Of a stretch of 64,000 bases of DNA, positions 22,851-33,619 are shown in pieces (the stretch's first letter is position 1; every line of letters begins with the position of its first letter). The translations under genes and the position numbers were made by a program. Under the pieces are notes generated by a model, which saw only the letters and a program-made list of their open reading frames with translations, was not told where the DNA came from and made no database searches. This stretch comes from Morinoia aosen (Eukaryota > Arthropoda > Malacostraca > Amphipoda > Talitridae). The stretch covers positions 64,851,581 to 64,915,580 of the forward strand of contig CM059576.1 of NCBI GenBank assembly GCA_030386875.1. The letters are read 5' to 3'.

Positions 22851-23095
22851 AATATTTGTTATGTTAAGGACCACCTTTTTTCGGTTCACTGCTGTCCTGC
22901 TTTTCAGCACCTACTACTTTCTTCTAAAACTTTTATCCTATTTCATGAACTTCTTTCTCAACTTACTGTTTCTATGCCCCTTCTGCATAGATTCCTCATT
23001 CTCTTATCTCATACTAAATAGTGCCTTCCTCTCTTCGATACGCTCTTTTTTGTAGCGGTTAGGGAGGCTTAAACTAGCTTATTATTTTAATCTTA
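22851..23095 (+). mobile_element. SINE-like repeat, 5'-truncated copy
   Basis: Begins within the family consensus at TTGTTATGTTAAGGACCACC and continues through TTCGGTTCACTGCTGTCC, TTTCATGAACTTCTTTCTCA and GCGGTTAGGGAGGCTTAAAC. It ends near TTATTATTTTAATC. A missing 5' part is usual for reverse-transcribed copies. Confidence 0.75.
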
Positions 23096-23503
23096 GTTAT
23101 TTTTTTAGTTTTGTAAATTTCTGAAATTTCCATAAAAATATCGTGTAATTAAATTTCTGTAGAGTGATCCAAAATGTTTAGGACAAGCTGTGGTTATGAA
23201 TTACAGAAATTTTATGAATTACATCTCAACCCTGAACAGTCTGAAGTTATCCACAAGTTTATCAGACGTTGCTTACGGAAAAGTCAGAAGCAGCAGTCAA
23301 AAACACCCTAAAAATGGGCTTCATCGTTATCGAATTAGTTTTATCGTAGTCGATAGAGCATCTTCCGGCAACTTCAAAGCGAATCCGACAACATTGTTTC
23401 AAAGGTTATCCTTGTGCACTAAGATTCTGGGTATTGACACTACCTTCAGAAGGGGAAAGAGATTTTGTAGCTTGGTCGTCCTTGGTGTTTTGTCATAAAA
23501 CTT

Positions 23504-23873
23504 CCCCTCAGGAGGATACAACTATTGTATCTATGGGAATTAGCGCTCCCAGGGGGACAGTGTGAGAGCCCGAGCTAAAGGTTAGGTAGGCTTTCTTTTT
23601 CTTAAAATAAGATAGGTTTTTGTTTTGTTGCGGACCATCCTTTTTCGGTTCACTGCTGTTATGTTTTTCAGCACTTACTACTTTCTTCGTAAACTTTGAT
23701 CTTGTTTCATGAACTTTTTTCTCAGCTTACTGTTTCTATGCCTTTCTTGATAGTTTTCGCGTTCCCTTAAATCCATACTAAATGGTGCCTTCCTCCTTCC
23801 TCTCTTTGGATCGCATTTGTTGCGGATAGGGAATGTTACACTAACTAATAATCTAATCTAATCTGTACGTGGA
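23504..23873 (+). mobile_element. SINE-like repeat, full-length copy
   Basis: Starts CCCCTCAGGAGGATACAACT, then TATGGGAATTAGCGCTCCCA and GGGCTTAAAC-type 3' sequence in diverged form (GAATGTTACACTAACTAATA). It ends in an AATCTAATCTAATCT tail. No convincing target duplication was found. Confidence 0.8.
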
Positions 23874-24910
23874 CATTCTCTCTATCAGGTTTCCTTCATG
23901 CTTTCTCATTGTCTAGACGTAAAATTATTTTTGTCTAATAACACCAAATGGAGTACACGAAGCGCTCCCACTTATGCTTAGCGTTATTCATTTATAACAA
24001 TGAGTTGATTTTTGTACAATTTCGTACTTTAGTGGAGATTTTGATTTTTTTCTGTCTCTAAGTACTACTGCCTAAATTCCAAATTTGGTACTAAGGCAAT
24101 GTTTTCTGTTACACTTATGTTTTCTTAAATTAAGAATGTTTAAATATTTAGCTAGTATTTTGATTAAGCGGACCGCTTCACCGCGTACAGCGGCAGTTAA
24201 CATTTTTTCTGTTGGCATGCAGAGCATCGCTGCATCGCTATAGCTCTCGACTGGATACTCAATTTCATATACGTTAATATTAACTTAGGTGTAGTTTTTC
24301 GTTCTTAGGAACGAACGAGTTTTACTCCTTTACTGAGAACATCGATAGATTTTTTAGTATGGATCATTATTATTGTTTGTGTATTATAACTTCATTGGTT
24401 ATAAAATAGTTTTTTGTTGTTTTCATTGGGAAAATAATTTCATACTTGAAAGAGGCATGTTTTATTTTATTCATAATGCTCCTGCAGGAATAAAAGTAAG
24501 CTGTGTATGGGTTGGACCTTTTCGCAGAAGAGGTCCAACCAGAATTCATTGTCTTGTTATACACGTCTTTCATCATTCGTTCCCAGGTGTGTCATACGGT
24601 GTGTGAAAACCCTCTGTATACCAAATTGTTTTTCAGTATACTTGCCAAGTACTTTGTTTTTCACCAACCTAAGACTTATCCCTGTCAATCTTATTGTAGG
24701 TGGTACTAAAAAAGTTCATCAAGCTGCCTAAATCGTCAGCGGTCATGCGATTTCCAAATATAAAGACTCGGTAACTTCCCACGTTAAAAGGAAGTTGTGA
24801 CTAGTTTTTTATTGCACCGTTCCCTGCGGCTCATACATATAGCCTTGCAGCTATACTTCTATGTAAATAAAACTGACAAAAGTGCATCGCATGTTATGTT
24901 TACTGGCCAC

Positions 24911-24930
24911 CATATATATATATATAATGT
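24911..24930. repeat. TA microsatellite
   Basis: A short (TA)n run in AT-rich DNA. Confidence 0.8.
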
Positions 24931-24954
24931 ATCTGCACGTGGCAGATGAAATAG

Positions 24955-25366
24955 AGAACCGTCCAATTGTAGTAACAAAATTTCTTGAAACTGTCACTTA
25001 CCCAGAGGCTTCTTTATGTTTCTGTAAATTCAACAGAAGCTCGTATAGTTTCTAGAGAAAAGACGGAAACCTATATTTCGTCCGGCACAATGCCGGCCTC
25101 ACCCGTTCTAACAACGGACATATAGACGTTCCCTGTGCAAAATACAGAACGTTTACAATATTTCTGTAAATCGAACAGAGATAAAACAATAGTTCCGTTG
25201 GACCAACGGTGCGTCTACCGCAGTCCGTTAACTCAACAGATATCTGTAACGACGACGGAAGCACTTGATGCATCTGGCGGACTAACAGAGAGAAAAAAAC
25301 TCTCTGGCCATTTGGATGCCAGACAATTTTCCGTTGTTTTAACACTTTTTTTTGCAGTGCACAACT
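24955..25366. repeat. Possible CACTG-type nonautonomous DNA element
   Basis: Ends in TTTTTTTTGCAGTG, the inverse of the CACTGTAAAAAA terminus at 9414. The interior is full of short motifs in both orientations (CCGTTG, AACGGA, ACAGA, CTGTAAATTCAACAGA), as in subterminal regions of CACTA elements. The left border is uncertain. Confidence 0.4.
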
Positions 25367-25696
25367 CTACGGAGGTACTCTCCTCAACTTATGCTGGGCC
25401 ACACTAGCCTCCCCAGGTAGCAAAATTTATTGACCTAATATTGAGCCTATATACAGTCCCAATATTGACTGGATATTGAAAATGAACATTGGGGCAATAC
25501 CTTATTTTGGAAAATTCGGTTGATATTGGAAAAATATATTGGCCCAATAACAATATTAACATCAACCCAATATCAGTTAATTATTGCACCAATATTGACT
25601 TGATAATGAGGTGTTCCCTACAATAACATTGGGTTAATATTCAATTCCTGATATCAAGTTGATATTGGTAAAACATATTGTCCCGATAATTATATT

Positions 25697-26027
25697 TCAC
25701 AAACCCAATATCAGCTAATTATTGTGTCACTATTGCATTGATATTGAGGTGTTTCCTTAAACAACACTTTGGCCCAGTAATTAATTTCTAATATCAACTC
25801 AATATTTAGAAGTACTCAAAGGCCAGAACTATATATAATTCTGAAAACTATGTTATCTGATGCACATAGTTATCAGAATTATATATATTTCCGGTCTTTG
25901 AATACTTCTCAATATTGATGTGAAATTAGAAATTAATTACTGATCCAAAGTGTTCTTTAAGGAAACACCTCAATATCAATGCAATATTGACACAATAATT
26001 AGCTGATACTGGTTCAAAAATATTCAC
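25697..26027. repeat. Inverted repeat hairpin rich in CAATATTGA motifs
   Basis: Arms of about 160 bp flank a loop near 25860 (AACTATG TTATCTGATGCA CATAGTT). AGAACTATATATAATTCTG pairs with CAGAATTATATATATTTCC. The outer part pairs AATATCAGCTAATTATTGTG with CACAATAATTAGCTGATAC. It is typical of a foldback or MITE structure. Confidence 0.8.
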
Positions 26028-26257
26028 TAAACAGCATTCAAATTTTATCTAAAATCCATGATTACAAACCTCTTTGCCATCGTAGGGTAGAAGTCCAAAT
26101 TTTGTGTTGCACGTACCAGTGGTCGGGCAACCTGTACACGCGGTTTTATCCCGTTTGACCTGAAAAGAAATCGTGTCCCCCCAAGATGTATCATTTTAGC
26201 TCAAAAATGCTCATAATGATGTATTTCAAATTAGTTAACTAGCTATAATTATATTAA

Positions 26258-27081
26258 CCCGCGCACGGTCGCGCATCCCTCAGAAAAGTAGTCAATTTAC
26301 CCGCGTTACTCTGCCGTTCCCTGTTCACTTACCGTAATAGGCAGAGATGTAAAAATATGAAGTAATGAGTAAAAAATGTTGCTTTACACTTTGATGTTGT
26401 CAGATTTTTGATAACTTGAACCGTTTCTTTGTAATATGGAGTCAAACTCCGTAGATTTTTGCACAACATTGCTTCAAAGAGATCAATGGCCATTTTTGTG
26501 TTTTGGGAACAATGTAATGTTTTTCACTGCTATTTTATGCAGAAAATCCTTCCAAACCTGCTGATGTTTTTATTTTTCCTCTACAACAATTAGAAAAAAA
26601 GTTATGACCATTTATGTCTACTAGGTGTTATCCATTCTTCGTTTTAGTTCCTACATAAATGCATGTTTGCATGTCTGGTTATATTACTGTAAGTATAGTG
26701 TTTCGAAACTTGTAATTTTCACACAATATGAATAAAATACTGCTCTACACGCTACTGACTTCAGATTTGTCTTATTTGCCATTTTTACGAAATAAGGCGA
26801 AATAAGGCCCTGAGTAGTTTCGCTGGTAACTGAGGCTGCCACTGACTGTTCGCACGCACACCCTCTCACGGTCGCCTCATTTACCACACTGACTGTGCTT
26901 ACCCCTCCCAACTTCCAAGTGGTTGGAGCTCTGCCTTAACCCCCACAATGTGGGGGTTTCTGGCTCCAGCTGTGTAGCACTCGCTGAGACGATCATTTTG
27001 GTGTATAACAACTTGGGGTTATGCCTTACGTCTGGCAACCAGTGAGCCTGGTAAATGAGGCGACCAGTTACAGTGCGCGGG
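26258..27081. mobile_element. Nonautonomous piggyBac-type element, TTAA-flanked
   Basis: Bounded by TTAA at 26254-26257 and 27082-27085. The termini are CCCGCGCAC and GTGCGCGGG (9 bp perfect). The last ~270 bp match the 5' terminal region of the piggyBac transposon at 6147-6418, including the GGTCGCCTCATTTACC subterminal repeats. The other ~550 bp hold no recognisable coding sequence. It fits a deletion derivative mobilised by a piggyBac transposase of the same family. Confidence 0.85.
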
Positions 27082-27085
27082 TTAA

Positions 27086-28193
27086 AAAGTACTGAAAAAA
27101 TTACTGCCAGCGGTGATGGCAAAAGTGGTGCCGCTCGTTTTGTGGCTACAGTAATTCGGTTCATTGCACGCAAAAATAAGAACGCGGTTACATAGTTTAC
27201 ATTAAATTGAAAACATGTAGCTAATCGAGTTCCCAGTATTTCGTTCTTGAATGAAACTGCGTTCTTGCCATTTTAAAAGAGTGAGGGACCGGTTTTGCTC
27301 ACGACTAATAGTCAGTACGATACATCTTGGTATTAATGAGGGTTTCAGGACAGCCCAAATCCTTCATTGTGGCACGAATGCTAATGTTCAAGAGCAGCCA
27401 ATTTAGTTATTAATTACATTAAGTTAAGTAGTAAAAAACTGAGGTACATACTGGATTAAAGGTGACTATGTACAGCTGAAATATTAATAAAAATTATGAC
27501 TGCTTCAAGAATATTAGCGGGCTTGTTTCAAAATTTCTTAAGGTCATACTAAATCCAAAGTGCATGAAAATATATTCATTACTGACTTGAAAAAATACAT
27601 GATTTCAATTACAAATGAATTAAAATTATTACATTTGAACTAAAAAAAATTACAAATACAGTTTGTTTACCAAACAAAATAAAAATACCGTCAGTGTAGC
27701 TTCAGATTAGGTTCAAACTAAAAAAAAAATTTGAATAGGTCTTCTTTAACAGGGCAACTTACCATTCAGGTTTATATAATATTCTAGGTACATATTTGTA
27801 TATAAGTCCAGTACTTTTATGTCACCATTATTTTTATATCATCATTTTAACTGTTAATGTGTGGATACTTACATATTAGCCTAGCTTACTAGTAGCTAAA
27901 TACTACCTAGATATACATGCATTATAGGGAGGTGAAAATGTTCAATCCAGTTTTGATTCGTGAAATGATAATGAACAGGATATAAAAAACTTAAGAAATA
28001 CCATAAAAACAAGGTGTACAAAATATCAGCACAATCGAACAATACCCAAGTATACACAAACATGGGGCCCATTTGATATAACTGAAAAATAATTATACCT
28101 TATCACATTTGTAGCACAATGTATGATAGATGGTAGTATTACTGTAGATTTGTGATTTTCAAAGTGAAGAGGAATATAAAAACATGATTTATA
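27086..28193. other. Noncoding stretch, nothing recognised
   Basis: AT-rich; no gene, RNA gene or clear repeat boundary was seen. Confidence 0.5.
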
Positions 28194-28206
28194 GATGGTC
28201 ACAGGA

Positions 28207-28557
28207 CCCCTCAGGGGGACACAACTATTGTATCTATGGGAATTAGCGCTGCCAGGGGGACAATGTGAGGGCCCGAGCTAAAGGTTAGGTAAGCTTTCTT
28301 TTTGTTAGAATAACATAGGTTTTAGTTTTTTACGGACCATCTTTTTTTCGGTTCACTGCTCTCCTGTTTTTTCAGCACCTACTACTTTCTTCTTCAACTT
28401 TGATCTTGTTTCATGAACTTCTTTCTCATCTTACTGTTTCTATGCCTTTTCTGCATAGATTCCACGTTCCCTTAAACTCCATACTAAATGGTGCCTTTGG
28501 ATCTCATTGGTTGAGGACAGGGAGGCTTAAACTAACTAATATTCTAATCTAAACTTT
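28207..28557 (+). mobile_element. SINE-like repeat with 13-bp target duplication
   Basis: A copy of the same family (CCCCTCAGGGGGACACAACT ... GGGAGGCTTAAACTAACTAA ... TTCTAATCTAAA). It is flanked by perfect GATGGTCACAGGA repeats at 28194-28206 and 28558-28570. Target duplications of this size are the mark of LINE-driven retrotransposition. Confidence 0.9.
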
Positions 28558-28570
28558 GATGGTCACAGGA

Positions 28571-31000
28571 AAAGTTTTTCTGCAATATACTTGCGTCTTT
28601 ATACACATGCATCTTTAAGAGGTGGGAAGAATTGAAGTGAAAAAACTATATGTTTCTTATCATTACATTAATTTAAGACAACATAAATCTTTAGAAATTA
28701 AATTGTTTGACATATTCTGGTCTCTTTGACAAGATAGGCCAACTAATTCAGATAATCCCTCACAAAACTGATTAGTCAATAAAAGTAAGCAAGCACAGCA
28801 TTGGAACATAATGCGAGCAGTATTCATTCCCTTGGTATGATAAAATGAGTAAATTTAAAAACATTTAAATTACCATCCTTGTCATTTGCGCCAATCCACA
28901 TCACTGTTTGAACTCGTACATGTATTTACCCAGTCTAACATTTTTGCAGCCTGCATGCATGTTTTTTGCTGCCCAAGTAATTGAATTGCTTGGGCAGCAA
29001 AAATTATTCATGCCCTGGACTCAGTGTGGCTGACTTGCTTAATGAATAATGTATGGTTCAAAATTTAATATAGTACCATACATGTCATTCACCAACAGGC
29101 ACTAACATTGATGCTAACCAAAATGCCAAAAGGAAAGATTAGATTATAAGTTAGCTTAGGCAGCCCTAACCACACAACAAAAACATTCCAAAGGGAGGAA
29201 TGTTGGCAATCTTGTGAGTCATTGAGTAGTGTTTCTGCTAGCTTGGATGTACATCTTTCCTTCACACTTTTGAGAAAGGCATAATAATTCTTTTTCATTT
29301 TTGTAGTATTTGCACAGTATTTTAATGACTAAACCATTAATCAGCTGATCTGGACAATAAAAAAAATTGAAGGACTAATAAAAATATAGAGAATAATAGT
29401 TAAAAAACATTAATTTCACTTACCATCAACAATTAAGAATACATAAGTATAATACATAAAGCTATTATTTTAAATAATTCATAGGAATTGAAAAAACTTG
29501 TATCAATTAATGAAATATGAAAATTAAAGAAATACTATTGAAGTTTTCTCAAATAATGTAATAGTCAGAACTTACATATGTGCGCTGAGATTACCCTGCA
29601 TCACTAAAAAGCTATCACTATTGTAGTTATTTACACGCATTGTAAAATTGCAAAACTTTCAATAAAATACACTTTAAATGAGAAGCCTTCCAAGCACATA
29701 CTACTTTTTTTGTCACCGTTGTAAACTTTTGTCATGTTAAGAAAAATTCGTTTCACAAATCTTTTCCATGTCTTGATAAACAATATTTATAACTTCATTC
29801 ACATCAATAATTAGAAAAAAAAACCTTCAATGCTTCCAACACTTGCAATTGTACCAATCGTGTCAGGTCACCATTGTCATCAATGCGTTCAGAACAAGGT
29901 TTGTCACGCCTATTATTCATGCCCTTAACTGCTCAGTAACTCGAATATGACGAATGCTGAATATAGATTTCTATGGACCATTAATTCATTAACAACTGAA
30001 TTACAATGAGTTGTACCACAGATTATGTCTACTCTATATTTTATGGGAGTATGAAAGCCGTTTGTCTATGCGTAGTTCGGTTAAATTTGAAACGCAGGGA
30101 ACGTTTTCGTTTCAAAAATATAGTTGTTCAATACCTAATGAAACAAAAAAATGGTAACACGTTTGCTTCAGCTACTTAAATGAATTCAACTTCACATTAA
30201 CTGCTCTCTTGCTGTTGATAGCAAAGCAATGAATGTCCTAAACATGAAAAGCACAGCAACTACTTCACTTCAGACAGTCACAAAATTCAAACTACCGCGA
30301 TGCAGGCCTGAGTCATGCTGCACCGTGGCTGCGGCCGACCTTAACGTATCGCACACAAGACGTCCGACTCAAGGGCTGCATTAGCAATAGATCGATTTGT
30401 CGTTAAAATTACCCCTCAAAAAAAGGTATATATGTGTTTTTGACAATTTTAAATAGTTTTTTTACACAACTGAATTATTTTTGCTGAATGAAACTATAAT
30501 TTGTGATTTTTTCAGTTGATTGATGTCAATACCGGATTGTGAAATCAGACTAAACCACCACATGCGCTACGTTCATCTGAGCAGCAGGTACAGTATATGC
30601 GTGCTTGAAAAATTGCACGAGAGCGCTTTACTCAAAGAATGATGCATGCAAAATGGGTTATATGGTAGGAATAGGCCTACTCAATACCATCATTACGAAA
30701 TGAAGTCATTTATATCATCTATATAAATGACTATATATCATCTTAATTCAATATACATATAGACATATATTGCTATAGTACCATATGACAAACGATCTTA
30801 GCATATTTTTTTGTAAAAACTAGACCTTCGAAACTCATTGAACGACTGAAAAAACTAGAACTGTGAACCTGTGATTACAGTAATTCTGAATTTACATATT
30901 ACTGTAATGGATTCACATTTCTTGATATCTGTCATATATATCTGCACTCATTAATGACTGAAATAACTATTCAATAACTTAATTGGTACATTTTATACAA
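28571..31000. other. Noncoding stretch, nothing recognised
   Basis: Long AT-rich interval. The small minus-strand frame at 29089-29298 has no recognisable motif. A short inverted pair TTTTTGCTGCCCAAG / CTTGGGCAGCAAAAA lies near 28965-29005. Confidence 0.5.
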
Positions 31001-31341
31001 ATTACTCCGTATTATTGGCGTACGTTATCAACCCAATGTTTGGGCAATAATAATTTATATTTTAACAAATTTTATTATATTACGATATTTTTAATTAATA
31101 TGCGATAGTTTCCACTTATATGAATATCGTACATAGATATGTACACTGTTAGTTCATTATTAGAAATAAAATTATTTACTACATTGTCCCAATAACAAGT
31201 TGATATAGTAAATAAATTTGTCTTTTTTTCGATATTGTCTTGATGTTAGCCTATTATTGTAACCCAAAAAAACAAGATTCCAATATCAGGTCAATAAATA
31301 ATTATCAACCCAATATTGACCTAATAATTTCTTGCTACCTG

Positions 31342-31598
31342 GGATATACAGCATGTCCCACGCTATACAGCATCTCCAACACTATACAGCATCTCTCACA
31401 CTATACAGCATGTCCCACACTATACAGCATGTCTCACACTATACAGCATGTCCTACACTGTTCAGCATGCCCCACACTATACAGCACGTCCCACTCTATA
31501 CAGCACGTCCCACGTTATACAGCAAGTCTCACGCTATACATCACGTCCCACGCTATACAGCACGTCCCACAATATACAGCACATCCCACAATATAGAA
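31342..31598. repeat. 19-bp minisatellite
   Basis: About 13 copies of a unit close to CTATACAGCATGTCCCACA. It starts where the CCCAGGTAGCAA terminus ends and stops where the 1.7-kb repeat begins. The same unit forms the array at 40616-40835. Confidence 0.9.
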
Positions 31599-33367
31599 AA
31601 GAAAAAAAGAAAAGAAAAAACGTTTATTTCCAAATTGTCACATGAGATACATGCCAACATATTGGCTTTTAAAAGTTTCTTAAATATAGGGCATCCTAAA
31701 ACAAATGTTCCATACGAGGAGTACTAATTGACAAACCATCCGAGGTGTACAAGTAGATGAGCCATACGAGGCATAATAATAGACAAACTATACGAGGTGT
31801 ACTAATAGACAAACTGTCAGAGGTGTACAAGTAGATAGACCATACGAGGCTTATTAATTGACAAAAATATACGAGGCGTACTAATAGACAAACCATTTGT
31901 GGTGTGCTAGTAGTCTAACAAAAGTTCTATACTAGGAGTACTAATTGACAAACCATCCGAGGTGTACAAATAGATAAGCCATACGAGGCATAATAATAAT
32001 AGGCGAACTGTACGAGGTGTACTAATAGACAAGCTATCAGAGGTGTACAAAATAGATAGACCATACGAGGCATATTAATAGACAAAATATACGAGGCGTA
32101 CTAATAGACAAACCACACGTGGCTTGCCAATAGTCTATCTCTGTCAAGGGTATTTGAATGAGAAATGAAAAATATGCCCAAAAATATGCAAAGCCCTATC
32201 ACCACCAAAAACATATTTCATATCTTCTAGATATTCAAATATGCAAAGCCCTATCACCACCAAAAACATATTTCGTATCTTCTCGATATTCACCACATCA
32301 TGCGGACATGGGTGCATGGGATAAAATAGAGATACAGTGTAAGCCGGTTACCACTCATGATTGACAAATATCTAAAAATATTGGTAGAAATGGGTAAACA
32401 AACATATATTCAATATCAAAATTCATAGCTTGTACAACATACGGACAGAAAGATAATTTTACTACGATTCATATGCTCAAATTGCACTTTATTTCATTAA
32501 TTATATATGACATTAATCCGATTCACAGAAACGCCCTCTGGGGAAGTGCTAGATCTATTTTTGAAATCATTTCGCTATTGCAATAAAATTTATTACCCGA
32601 ATGGTTTTTGCGTAAAGAAATGAAATAGAAACATGTATATCTATTTTATGTAGATACATATATATACCTAAACAAGTACACACACATATTAATATATATA
32701 CTTATTGAAAATAAAATATTAGAAAAAAATACATATATAAGATAAAAGAAAGAATCAACCTACCATCTACTACACAGAAAATGACAGCTGAGCTCACTGT
32801 AATCCTAAGAAATTTTTCGCAAAAAATAACTAAAAGGAAGAGAAAACTTCGAAAAACATAAAAATGAGCTGTTTTTTAATTTCTTCCCAGAAATTTTTAA
32901 GAAAAATCAGGTTATAGTCAAGAAGCAACACAACTCTTCAGCATTATACGGACATGTGTACGTGGGATGAAATGGAGTAACATTGTGGCCGGATTTCACA
33001 TCTGAGTGGAGAATATTCACAAAATTGGCACATATAGGAAGATTAGGCCTTGATCCAAAAATAATAATTTTGATTACAGAAATTTAGAGTTTTTTCCGAT
33101 TTGAAAGTTCAGTGCTAGTGTGCGCTGAACGCACGGAAAAAAATAAAAATAAAAGGACTAAATGCAATGCTTAAATTACCCCTTTCCCCCCAGCTCAGCC
33201 GAAAATCGATTGAAAACATCTTCGAGAATGATTTTGAAATAGCGAGACAACGTTAGCCAAAAATTTAATTCATTATAAACTTTGCACAACCCTCACATCT
33301 ATAAACCTGTTTATTGGTGTACACACAAAATGTATTTCATGGTATGTTTGTCATACGGACGTTAAAT
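31596..33367. mobile_element. Unclassified 1.7-kb repeat, copy 1
   Basis: Closely similar to 50521-52251 over its full length, from an AAAAGAAAA-type purine tract to TCATACGGACGTTAAAT. It contains a block of diverged ~26-bp units (GACAAACTATACGAGGTGTA, CTAATA) at about 31725-32120. A 50-bp direct duplication (ATGCAAAGCCCTATCACCAC) occurs at 32188 and 32238. No coding capacity, terminal repeat or LTR was found. The purine tract on the left resembles neither a poly(A) tail nor a TIR. Confidence 0.7.
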
Positions 33368-33619
33368 ATTAATACAAAAAAGAGAAAGAAATATCAAAAT
33401 AAATATGAGGAAATACTATTAATTATGGAAAGAACGTTCGTTCTGCTGCACTGAACTGACGGCTGTGGTGCTCATTGTTGTCGACAGAAATAAGTAAGAT
33501 GAATATGCGAATCGATTAGCAAACGTAAAATGAAATAGTTTCTAAAATTTCTAACAGAAATTTCAGGAAAAATTAAAATTTCTGATAGATGGGAAGTTCA
33601 CACCGAGATGCTGCAGGCC
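33368..33619 (-). other. 3' untranslated region and end of the CR1-like LINE
   Basis: Follows the stop of ORF2 on the minus strand. Degenerate AGAAATTT units at 33540-33575 may be the short 3' repeat that ends many CR1-group elements. The exact 3' boundary and target duplication were not determined. Confidence 0.4.

Larger units (their letters stand above)
25412..31343. mobile_element. Possible 5.9-kb element with CCCAGGTAGCAA ends
   Basis: CCCAGGTAGCAA at 25412 and its exact complement TTGCTACCTGGG at 31332-31343 are followed inward by related sequence (TTATTGACCTAATATTGA against CAATATTGACCTAATAA). Many CAATATTGA/TCAATATTG motifs fill both ends. The interior holds a hairpin, a TTAA-flanked element and a SINE-like copy but no transposase. 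No target duplication was found, so these may instead be two separate elements of one family. Confidence 0.45.

Noticed and set aside
23190-23498. 102-residue plus-strand frame between two SINE-like copies
   Set aside because: No recognisable domain and no supporting gene structure; low complexity of evidence.
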